From Coffea arabica (taxonomy: Eukaryota > Streptophyta > Magnoliopsida > Gentianales > Rubiaceae), in assembly GCF_036785885.1 (NCBI RefSeq), contig NC_092322.1:34431994-34495993 (forward strand): DNA of 64,000 nucleotides. Reading direction: 5' to 3'. Position numbers and translations under genes: made by a program. The notes beneath the pieces were generated by a model. That model did not search any database and was not told the DNA's origin. It saw nothing but the letters and a program-made list of their open reading frames with translations. Position 1 is the stretch's first letter. Every line of letters starts with the position of its first letter. Shown in pieces: positions 49,014 through 59,756 of the stretch.

Positions 49014-50682
49014 GTCAATCGAGTTTAGTAAAAATTCTGTCCAAAAGGAGAGTTTTCCTTCAAGAAGTCAGTTTCGAAATACTGCCACAAATCACTCAAT
49101 TCAACCCGGAATTGGATGTGGTTGATGGCGTTGAAAATCACTTTCATTAATCTACAATTTTTCAGAAGAAACTATTTTCAAAATTCATCCACAACTAGCT
49201 CATATTTGAGCATCAAGTTGTAGTTCCTGTTTTGACTTCCAGTGAACAACGAAACAGGATAGTGATTTTCAAATGAATGGTGTGGCTCCCTCAAGTTGAG
49301 GTCGTGCATTTTATACCAATGGAAAGTTGGGAGTGTCTTGTTTCCAGTGCCGTAAACAGCTCTCGATTTCGACATCGGAGTAAAATGTTATGACCGCAAC
49401 AAGATGACTGCCTGGGCAATTACGGGAACCATTTTTCAGTTATCTAAGCTTTCGAAATCAACACATTTGGGTGACCAAATCATGTTATTTTTCAATGAAA
49501 CTTTTCACACACTCAATATAACATGTATACATCATAAAAAAGCCATTAGAACCTCAAAATTTTGCATCAAAGTGCATGAACATAGCAGGGGCAAAATGGT
49601 CACTTTTGGTCATTGCACCATCCTTGAGTTTCTATTAACAACCCAACATTATTCCACTAATATAAGCACTAAACCAATATTAATTTCATCATCAATCACC
49701 AAATCAGTCCATCCAATCAAAGTGGGAGTTCATAGAGCCCACACAACAATTTTTCAACATAAACAAGCTACCCATATGCATGCATGCTCTTAAATGTGCA
49801 CTACTACTTCCATAAAACAAGATTCGAAGGGTTGATCGTCACTTACTCTCCTAGTTGTGCAAGGCAGAAATTTTGGCTCTCTTTAGCTCAAGAAAACCCG
49901 CGGATTGCAGCTCTTTTTCTTAGCTAGATGAACTCTCCAAGTATTAAACTAAGTGTGGTCAAATTTTGGTGGAATTTTGTGGTGTTTTTGTTGAAGAAAT
50001 GAAGATGGAAAGATGAAGAACTTTGAGTTGTTTTCCTTTCTTCCTTGGTCGGCTGGTATGGAGTGAGGAGAGAGAGTGGTTTGATCAATTAAAGCTTCAA
50101 AGAGAAGCTACAATGTGTGGCCACAAATCATCCAAAAGTCAACTCTCCTTAGCGCGCGCACGCGCACGTTTTGTGCTCGATTCCTCTCGAGTTTATTTCA
50201 CTAGTGCACTAAACCTCTAATGCACTTATTTTCATATAATTATTATTCACTTTTAATTGTCCCAAAATAAGGGTCTAAAGTCCCTTAATTAAATTGCGCG
50301 TCTGAAAACGCGTATTTCCATTTTAAGCGCGATAAAGTGAAATTTTCAAGAAATTCTTATAACGATGGTACTAATAACTATCACTTGAATACTTAAGCAT
50401 AAAAATACCTAATTTAAGACCATTGTGCAAGTCTCTAATTTTCCAAACTTATTGTATTCTTGAATCGATTATTGTCTTCAAACGGGTATTCACTATTCTC
50501 ACTTACCGGGCTTTCAAAAATTAAAATTTTGAAACAAGTCATTTTAAAAATATAAGCAAGTCATAGTTCCATGCAATTGGGTCTAAAAAGGTTGAAATAA
50601 ATTATTTAGAGAAAAGAGTGGATAAATAATTAATTAAACCATTAAAATAAGATTAAAATAAAAAAAAATTCGGGTCCTCACA
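49014..50682 (-). mobile_element. Truncated 3' LTR of the gag-only gypsy element
   Basis: The LTR starts on the - strand with TGTGAGGACCCG at 50682 and matches 55530-57179 down to about 49014, where similarity stops. About 2.3 kb of its 3' part are missing. Identity looks uneven by eye: high in 49400-50680 and lower in 49240-49395. A 24-bp GC-rich stretch near 50153 (GCGCGCGCACGCGC) is absent from the other LTR. Confidence 0.85.
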
Positions 50683-51194
50683 TCCTTTTCTCCTTAAAAA
50701 GAATTTCGTACTCAAAATTCATACTCTGATTTATGAAAAAAAAACCCCAAATACTTTCTCCTCCTGTGACCAATTTTCATCACTTTTAATTCTCCCTTTC
50801 AAAACTCACACTTATAGAACTTAACTATTCTTAAGTGCCATTCATGATCTTATTACAGGTCTAGAGCTGTGGAGCAATAGTTTACATATACATATAGCCA
50901 TAAAATCTATTAGAAGCAAGGTAGATTTTCGTATGCCAAAAAGTTCATAATAGTTACACTAAATTATAATAAGTTCCTCAAACCATTTCAAAAGAAAAGA
51001 GGAACAATAAGATCAAAATGTGCTAAATCGCAATATACATCAAAAGAATGTCATCCCCTATATAAAATATTACAACGTCTAAAAGTGCCAGTCTATGATA
51101 GGGTAGAACCACAATTTCTATTTGTCGAGTGGAGTCAGATTCACCCCTACTCATGGAGTTTCCATTACTTGGATTTCTCTTACAATCATCAGTA
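50683..51194 (-). mobile_element. Polypurine tract and non-coding 3' interior of the gag-only element
   Basis: The tract at 50683-50697 (- strand TTAAGGAGAAAAGGA) abuts the LTR. A short pol remnant (NFEYEIL, then a stop made by the LTR start TGTGA) remains next to it. The rest up to the gag end at 51195 shows no RT, integrase or protease motif, so nearly all of pol is gone. Confidence 0.7.
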
Positions 51195-52359
51195 TTAATC
51201 ACTCCTTCGGGCACTCGACTGATTTGCAGTGGATTTAGCAGGTTGTTGAGAATTTTCTTCTTCCTTAGAAGCTTTAGGGCAATTCGAAAACTTATGCTCG
51301 GTACTACCGCACCTCAGACATTTTTCTTGCTTTCTCCAGCACTCGGTTTCGGTGTAGTTAATCTTACTACAGTATCCACAAGTTAAATGAGGAGTCACGG
51401 CTTGGCTAGTTTGGGATTTTCCCTTTTGTTGACCTCACATAGTTTGATTTCCTTTTGGCGGAGCTTTGCTTGATGGGGTTTCTCCAGGTTTTTCAGGCAT
51501 CTTCACTCCACCAACTCTTTTTCCCATTTTAAGGGGTTGGGTAGACTTCTCGGACGGTTTAGGGATATCACTTGGATTACCCCTCTTTCTAGCATGAAAA
51601 GTCTTAGATTGAGACTTAGCATTTTCTACCCTCTGTGTCTTATCCAAGACATCTGTAAAAGTGGTAATCTGGGCAGCTGCTAGGGATTCTTGAATTTCTA
51701 CATTTAATCCCTGAATAAACCTCCTTATCTTTTTCCGTTCAGTGAGTACAAGCTCAGGGGCAAATTTGAAAAGATTAGTGAACCGCTCCTCATATTCGGC
51801 CACACTTAATAACTCTTGTTTCAACTTAATAAAATCGTCCTCCCTCTTTTCTTGTATAATTGGCGGGAGGAACTTGACATTAAACTCCCTCTCAAAGTTT
51901 ATCCAAGTCCAAGAGATTTGTTTTCTTTCCCACTTTGCACTAACAACATTCCATCACAAGCGTACTACCCCTTCAAATTGAAAAAATGCAAAATTCACTT
52001 GCCTTTCCTCGGTATAATCTAAAGCAACAAAAATATCAACCATCATTTCAAACCAATTTTCTGCTACCTCGGGATCAAACCCTCCATGGAACTTAGGTGG
52101 AGCGAATTTCAAGAATCGCTCTAGGTCTCTATCATCACCCTCTCTCTTAGTTCCTAGGTTGGTTGACTGGTTCAGGTCCCTGGCGCTCAGTTAAGCGCTC
52201 AAGAATATCTGTCATGCGGTTAATGGCCGTAGCTACTTGGTCACCATCTTCATTTCTAAGGTTTTGGTTTGGTCCAGTCGCGGACCTCTCACCTCTCTCG
52301 AGAGTGCGGGGTTGCCGAAGCCCACGCCCATGCCCCCGTCCACGTCCTCGTCGATTCAT
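51195..52359 (-). pseudogene. gag of the pol-less gypsy element
   Basis: The ATG at 52359 begins MNRRGRGRGHGRGLRQPRT, a basic Arg/Gly leader, and then a short helical part (INRMTDILERLTER). The capsid-like domain follows (PPKFHGGFDPE, FEREFNVKFLPP, and from 51824 KQELLSVAEYEERFTNLFKF). The end (51398-51195) has two knuckles: CGYCSKINYTETEC, with the His changed to Tyr, and CLRCGSTEHKFSNC, which is intact. Stops occur after the leader, within the capsid part (RL then stop then WNVV) and before the knuckles. The same parts appear in the chromovirus gag at 10859-12013, so the two elements are close relatives. Confidence 0.88.
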
Positions 52360-53137
52360 TTAACAAACTTCTAAATGCATAATAGAAGTAGAAAGTATAA
52401 GCATGCGAATCGAAAATCAGGTACATATTACAAGAACACTTTAAATCAAAGCATAGTTATTTGCATAGCTAGAAGTCATGTCACATGTCAATGCGCATAC
52501 AACGAGTTAATAGTATCAAATACAGGTCATAAGCAACTAAGTACCACAAATATAGTACTTGCAGGCAAAATACAAAAGGCCCTACGGCGAGCACCACCCT
52601 ACTATATTAGGCAGGATCAACAGGAAAATCATAAGTCTAGTTAGGGATAAAACTAGAAGAATTCATGATATCAAAGCACATCATTCAAATGATTATAAAC
52701 TCCAAATTCCATTCAAAAGTCTAAGCTACTTTCTAAATTTTTTTAGCCTCCTCACTAGATTCAAGATGGAAGTTCTTATACAAGCTAGGGTAATAAGTCA
52801 AATCAAATGGAATGCAAAAGATGTCTCATTTTCAAGTTCAAAATGGAGCTAAAAATTGTTCAAATGGTTCAACTTTTCCTTCGAAAAGTTCGGCAAGCAA
52901 AATAATGGAGGAAACAAGGTTCCTAACCCTTAAACTTACCAAATGGCTATTTAAATTTCCTAATCTGGACTCATCTCCAACCTAACTAAAAGGGTAAAGT
53001 CTTATAGTATTTGGTGGGCAAAAATGGTGATACAACCTCAAGCACCAAGATAATATCGCACGTAATACACAATCAAATCCCACAGTCTGGCATCCTAAAC
53101 TTTTAAACCTAGGGCACTCTATAAAGATCTAAAACCT
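52360..53137 (-). mobile_element. Leader of the gag-only element, no ORF
   Basis: About 780 bp between primer site and gag. It is AT-rich and has no counterpart of the GC-rich coiled-coil ORF found in the leader at 12308-12781. The ORFs on the + strand here look like chance. Confidence 0.6.
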
Positions 53138-53152
53138 AAGCTTTGATGCCAA
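53138..53152 (-). other. Primer-binding site of the gag-only element
   Basis: On the - strand TTGGCATCAAAGCTT follows the LTR end at 53154. It fits the initiator-Met tRNA type with one or two changes. Confidence 0.7.
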
Positions 53153-53153
53153 C

Positions 53154-56100
53154 TGTGATGCCTCCACTTCTCCCATGAGCGAACCCAAGGGTATCCGCGG
53201 GACGCCTGCCCAACTCTCGCCAGAACTCGGTACAAATTCAATTCAAACTTAAGAATAACCAATCGATACTACAAGTTGAAGATATGAAGGAAGGTCAATT
53301 CCTTAATAATCATTCAAGTCTTACATCATAAGCTACCAAAAATATCTTACATTCCCAAACTATACAGCTTCCAAAAGTTGTCTAAACAAATACATTCAAA
53401 ATTCTAATCAAAAGCGCCATTAAATCGACCTCTACATAATCCCCTCTATTTCGGCTCCTGTTAAGGAAAAAAATAAATCTAACGGGGTGAGCGAATGCTC
53501 GTGAGGCCAAGAAAACATGCAACAGACATAATACAAATAACAGTAGCACTTACGCAAGAATGAAAGCTATAACATTCAGGTGATTCACAATTTAGAATAA
53601 AATACCCTTGAGTAAGATATAGGAGCTCTCAGGAGCTGCTTCCTATTTTCTTTGGCAAAGTTCAATCCAATACCTCCTTGTGATGACATTCTGTTACCCG
53701 ATTAGGTAATCAAGTTCATAGAATTTCAGTTTTCTAATTATGGTTCTGAGTCGACATGAGAGGTACCTCCCATCCGAATCGGTGTGGTACATACTATCAC
53801 TCAGTAGTCGATTATACGTTTATGGTTCTAAGTCGAATGAGAGGTACCTCCCACTCGAATTGGTGTGGTACATACTATCGCTTAGTGATCGATGAGACAT
53901 CGCTCCAATCGACTTATGCTTTATTTATAGTTCTGAGTCGAATGAGAGGTACCTCCTACCCAAATCGGTGTGGTACATACTATCGCCCAGTAGTCGATGA
54001 GACATCGCTTCAATCGACTTAGAAAGGTTTATGGTTCTGAGACGACATGAGAGGTACCTCCTACCCGAATCGGTGTGGTACATACTATCGCTCAGAGAAC
54101 CGATAATTTATTTAGGGTTTTGAGCCGACATGAAAGGTACCTCCCACCCGAATCGGTGTGGTACATGCTATTGCTCAGAGACCCGATTATACGATTATAA
54201 TTGTAAGGGTTCATGACATTCAGTCCAATCGACAAATACAGTTATAGGCCAATGAGCGCACTCCAATCGGCAGTCGTACAGTTCAATTATGAATCGAGGA
54301 GATTCACTCCAACGACATATACAGCCATAGCATCTAAAGCAATTCAATTCAGGCAATTCAATTACAATTCATTTTATTGAGAACGCATTCGATAAAGTAC
54401 ACACTTGACTCAGCAGTTATAACCCATCGCTTTCATATTGAGCAATTCACATAATTTCCAAATATTCATGCACTTGACACTCACCAAGTAAAATTAGGAA
54501 GCAAGCACAATCGTGTGTCTAGGCGTCTCCTGTGAGATTCTCTTGAAGATCCTCTTGAGTGCCTGAGTAATTAATAATGAACTATTACACACTATAGTTT
54601 AAAACCCCTAATTATCGAGAAAAATTGCACTCTTGTACAATATAAGAAGAAATCATGAAAATGAACCTTAATTACTCGTAAATCGAGGCTCAAAAAAAGG
54701 GATTTTAAAACACAAGCGAAATCTGATTTCCATCTTTGAAATTCAGGGTAAAACGATCAAGTGATATCAAAGGAAACGAGAGAGTTTGAAAAAAACTCCA
54801 TTCCTTTAAGTTATGAATTTTCAGATTTGTTACACTCACTTTGTAAAATCGTATCTCACTCTCTACAAGTCCAAAATTGGAAAACTTGGTACCGTTGGAA
54901 ATCTCTTAGAAAGTACTAAAAATTCTTAGAAAACATTTTTCCTTGATTCCAAATGGAAGGTATTCAAAATTTGGCCCCAAAGTCACTGTTTTGGACACCA
55001 AGGCAGTTTTCGAGGTTGGTCTTCGGCAAAGTTTGTAAATTCGGTAAACTTCACACAATGCAAACCAGCCTCTGAAATTTGGAACTCCATTAGAGTTGTA
55101 TACAAGGTTTAAAACACAAGAAGCGGGTCAACAATCGGAGTTTTGAGTACCAAGATATGATAGCTCAAAGTTGGTGAAAAACTAAAACTGTTAAACAAAA
55201 TTCCAGATTTAAACTTCAAACGTTGGGACTTTGGCTAGGTATCATAACGGATTCGGAATGGCACCAAAATTAGCATTATTACACTACCATATAAGGGAGA
55301 CTCCTCTGTAAAATTTCATAGAAAAATACGCAGGGGAAATCTGTTAACAAAACCACTAACATCCCAAGAAGTTTCAAGGCAAATCTGCCTTAGACTTCCA
55401 TTTTTCAGTTTTCATGCATTTGGCCAAGGAGATTTTCTCAAACATAGTTTATTGGTGTAGACAAGGTCTAATAAACATCCAAGATGTGTTTGGTAGGTGA
55501 TTAACACCAAGAATCTCGAATTAACAAGTCTCAATCGAGTTTAATAACAATTCTGCCCAAAAGGAGAGTTTTTCTTCAAGAAGTCAGTTTCGAAATACGA
55601 CCACAAATCACTCAATTCAACTCAGAATTGGATGTGGTTGATGGCGTTGAAAACCACTTTCATTAATCTACAATTTCTCAGAAGAAAATATTTTCAAAAT
55701 CCATCAATAACTAGCTCAAATTAGAGCATCAAGTTGTAGTTCCTGTTCTGTCTTCCGGTGAACAATGAAACAGGACAGTGATTTGCAGACGAATGGTGTG
55801 GCTCACTCAAGTGGAACCAGGTTGTGTATTTTATACCAATGGAAATCTGGGAGTGTCTAGTTTCTAGTGCCACAAACGGTTCTTGATTTCGACATTGGAG
55901 TAAAAAGTTATGACCACAACAATTTGACTGCCTGGGCAATTATGGGAACCATTTTCCAGTTTTCTAAGCTTTCGAAATCAACACATTTGGGTGACCAAAT
56001 CATGTTATTTTTCAATGAAACTTTTCACACACTCAATATAACATGTATACATCATAAAAAAGCCATTAGATCTCAAAATTTTGCATCAAAGTGTATGAAC

Positions 56101-57179
56101 ATAGCAGGGGCAAAATGGTCACTTTTGGTTATTGCACCATCCTTGAATTTCTATCAACAACCCAACATTATTCCACTAATATAAGCACTAAACCAACATT
56201 AATTTCATCATAAATCACCAAATCAGTCCATCCAATCAAAGTGGGAGTTCATAGGGCCCACACAACAATTTTTCAACATAAACTAGCTGCCCATATGCAT
56301 GCATACTCTTAAATGTGCACTACTACTTCCATAAAACAATATTCAAAGGGTTGATCGTCACTTACTCTCCTAGTTGTGCAAGGCAGAAATTTCGGCTCTC
56401 TTTAGCTCTAGAAAACCCACGGATTGCAGCTCTTTTTCTTAGCTAGATGAACTCTCCAAGTATTAAGCCAAGTGTGGTCAAATTTTGGTGGAATTTGGTG
56501 GTGTTTTTGTTGAAGAAATGAAGATGGAAAGATGAAGAACTTTGAGTTGTTTTCCTTTCTTCCTTGGCCGGCTGGTATGGAGTGAGGAGAGAGAGTGGTT
56601 TGATCAATTAAAGCTTCCAAGAGAAGCTACAATGTGTGGCCACAAATCACCCAAAAGTCAACTCTCCTTAGAGTGATTCCTCTCGAGTTTATTTCACTAG
56701 TGCCCTAAACCTCTAATGCACTTATTTTCAAATAATTATTATCCGCTCTTAATTGTCCCAAAATAAAGGTCTAAAGTCCCTTAATTAAATTGCGCATGTG
56801 AAAACGCGTATTTCCATTTTAAATGCAATAAAGTGAAATTTTCAAGAAATTCTTATAACGATGGTACTAATAACTATCACTTGAATACTTAAGCATAAAA
56901 ATACCTAATTTAAGACCATTGTCCAAGCCTCTAATTTTCCAAGTTTATTGTATCCTCGAATCAATTATTGTCTTCAAACGGGTATTCACTATTCTCACTT
57001 ACCAAGCTTTCAAAAATTAAAATTTTGAAACAAGTCATTTTAAAAATATAAGCAAGTCATAGTTCCATGCAATTGGGTCTAAAAAGGTTGAAATAAATTA
57101 TTTAGAGAAAACGGGTGAATAAATAAATAATTAAACCATTAAAATAAGATTAAAATAAGAAAAAATTCGGGTCCTCACA
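53154..57179 (-). mobile_element. 5' LTR (4026 bp) of the gag-only element
   Basis: Plus-strand ends are TGTGATGCCTCCACTTCTCC at 53154 and CGGGTCCTCACA at 57179. The LTR order of landmarks matches 14255-18171 (CGCGGGACGCCTGCCCAACT, GATAAAGTACACAC, GGTACCGTTGGAAA). It carries a five-copy tandem array at 53741-54200 that the other LTRs lack. The flank on the right is LINE B sequence (TTTAG). Confidence 0.9.
53741..54200. repeat. Five-unit tandem array inside the 5' LTR
   Basis: Units begin at about 53741, 53822, 53927, 54031 and 54113. Each contains TTCTGAGTCG-like, GAGAGGTACCTCC, and CGGTGTGGTACATACTATCG. Spacing alternates near 81 and 105 bp, because units 2 and 3 carry an extra GATGAGACATCGCTCCAATC block. 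The other long LTRs have one such unit (near 3784-3830). Confidence 0.88.
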
Positions 57180-57990
57180 TTTAGACACTTGAACAGTTTA
57201 CCCCAATCCAGCATCATCCCATACTTTACCAGGAGAGGCACGTGATCAGAATGATCCCTTACTAAATGAGAGACCTTAGTAAACCCAAAACGTTTTCCCC
57301 ACGCACCATTTGACAAAGCTTGATCATGTTCTTGCCAAAGGGATCCACTAGTCAAAGTAAAAGGTTGTCCGTCAAATTCAACAGCTCTCAAGCCACAGCT
57401 AAAAATGGCCTCATTGAATTCTTCCATGTTACAAACATTTGGTGGGAACCCTCTCGAATGTTCCTTAGCATAGGAGATATCATTGAAATTGCCAGCAACC
57501 AACAAAGGTGAGTCACAAACTTTAATTTCCTCTAAAGCCTCCCAAAGTCCTCTCCTACCCACTTTAGTGCACTTGGCACTCACCAATGAGAAACTAAACT
57601 CATAACTGCTAAAAGCTTGAAACCTCATACGGACCAATTGATAACCAAATTCACGGAAACTTAAAATTTGTCAAACCAAAACACCCAATTTTACCTTCCA
57701 AGAAAGATTGAGCAAAAGAAAATTTCAACATACGTTGAATAGTATCCAATTGAGCTGCATTAGTCATTGGCTCAATTAAAACTAGCAATCGAACAACATG
57801 ATAGGAACACAATTTGAAAAGATAACACTGAGAGTCTCGACGAGATATTCCCCTCACATTCCATATCAAAAAATTAAGAGGACTAATCATTATTAAGGAG
57901 AGGATTTTTAGCTTGAGAAAAGAAACATCGAAGCTTCTTACTATAATTAATTGGCCACCTCAACTTCTTCGCCAAATTATTTAATAGCTA
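57180..57990 (-). pseudogene. LINE B 5' part: APE-type endonuclease
   Basis: On the - strand 57890 begins MISPLNFLIWNVRGISRRDS, the typical endonuclease start of plant L1 ORF2, then LLVLIEPMTNAAQLD. After a frame change comes SPLLVAGNFNDISYAKEHSR, EFDGQPFTLTSGSLWQEHDQ and ALSNGAWGKRFGFTK, VSHLVRDHSDHVPLLV. The GNFND and SDHxPL motifs hold catalytic Asn/Asp/His residues. The match to family is good, but stops break it. It ends abruptly at 57180, where the LTR begins. About 100 bp upstream (57891-57990) are leader sequence. Confidence 0.88.
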
Positions 57991-59756
57991 TGATGACCCC
58001 ACCTTCCCCTAGAGTGTACCCAAGGGTTTGGTGGACCGCCTGACCAGATCTCGCCAGGACTCACTCACTCACTCAACTCTCAATATTAATCATTCAGACC
58101 TCCAAAATAACATTTAAGTTCTACAGTTCAACCAAAATATAAACTTATTTACAAACCCAAAAGTTAAACGTATAATACAACATCAAATATCAAAATATAT
58201 CTTATCAACTAAAAAGTATAAGTACAAGAGGGTTACACACTTTAGTTTACATTCAATTGCTTCGGACCTCCATTCCTGTAAGGAAAACAAAAACTAAAGG
58301 AATGAACTAAAATGCCAGTGAGGTTCCTAAACAAGCAATCAGGTAGGGAAACCATGGAAATATTACATTTAACAATTTGCATACTTTGCACAGTAATATC
58401 CGGTCATTCAAGAAATAAACATTCAATTATTGAAAGGATACGTGCTCACTTGGAGCCATTCATTCAAGTCATTCATTCACCAACCATTTTCCTTATTCCC
58501 CTGACATTAGAAAACGTTTGCAAGTGAAAACTCGTTCAGTGAACTTGTAATTCATTCATTTATATTATTGCATCGAATTCACTAGCCAGTTCTCCACCAG
58601 ACTTCGTGATAATACTCGAGTATACCAAACATTGTCCCAGGGTCACCAGCCGCCTGACCGAGTCCACTTCTGCCTTGAGTCGACTGGCAATGAAGGGCAA
58701 GGGTCCAGTTCAGCCAAAAGGTTTACATTCATGCACAAGTAGCATTCAATCATTTAATCAATGAAAATTTCACGTTCACTTAGGTTGAGTGCGATAAAGT
58801 ACATACTCGCCTATCAAAAATTCATTTAACAATCATTGAAAAACATTTAACATTCAAGCAAACATTCACAACAATTCACATAGTCATTCGAAGCACAACA
58901 TGCAAAGATCACTCACCAGTTTAAGCAAAATAATGTCAAAAATTTCCTTCTGGATTATGCCCTTGATCACCGACAAACCCTAAGAATAACCAAGAGAAAA
59001 TATTATGGTTCAACCATCCAAAGTTTAGGTGAACCAAAGAAAGGCCGAGTAACTACTAGTACAATGGTGCAAATACGGTTTTGGAGTGAAAAGAAAACAT
59101 TTAGATCCAAGGGATATGAGTAGCCAAGAATTTCCTCATTTCAATCATAAACCAAGCTCAAAATGGTTTAACAACTCCAACTTAAAGTTGGAAATGAAAG
59201 TATGGAGAGTTTTAGGAAAATAGAATTTTTTTAGTTTTGTGCAATGCTATTTGAAAATCATATCTCAAGCTTCTTAAGTCCAAAATTTATAAACTTTATA
59301 CCGTTGGAAAATAGATGCAAAGAGTTACAATTTCTCAGAAGACACCTTTCCAAGATTTTGTCCACAAGTCAGTCAAAATCCAATCTCAAGTGGCTGCTTT
59401 ATCCAGTAGAAAGACAGAACAGGAATGGAAATTTAGTCAATTTTAGAAAATCACAGATATTCATAGGAATTGAGAAAATTCTGAAATTTTCATGGTAGAA
59501 ATTACTCTGAATATATTTTCAAACGCAATAAGTAGAACTCAATTTGGATTTTTCTACACCAAGATATGATAGATTTCCCAAGACAGCTCAGAGTCTCCTA
59601 CGGAAAAAATTTCAGCAGCACTTCCTTTGTGTTTACCAATTTTTCCAGCCATTTCAAGGCTACACTTTCACCATAAGACAGCCCCAATCAAGCTCACAAA
59701 TTATAGGGGACAATTGTTACATATTCTAGACAATTGGTATATTATATAATAATATA
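57991..59756 (-). mobile_element. 3' part of a - strand gypsy LTR
   Basis: The plus strand begins TGATGACCCCACCTTCCC, the LTR end form of this group, and continues with CCGCCTGACCAGATCTCGCC, TGCGATAAAGTACATACTCG and TTTATACCGTTGGAAAATAG in the same order as 2964-4920. The 5' part of the LTR is missing. It passes near 59750 into + strand LTR material. Confidence 0.75.

Noticed and set aside
49404..49793. 129-codon + strand ORF, also seen at 55867-56184
   Set aside because: It lies antisense inside both LTRs of one element. Its sharing reflects LTR similarity, and the second copy is broken by an indel.
53741..54200. Regular repeats with spacers that might suggest a CRISPR array
   Set aside because: Units are long, imperfect, directly adjacent and within an LTR of a plant retrotransposon. 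There are no unique spacers.
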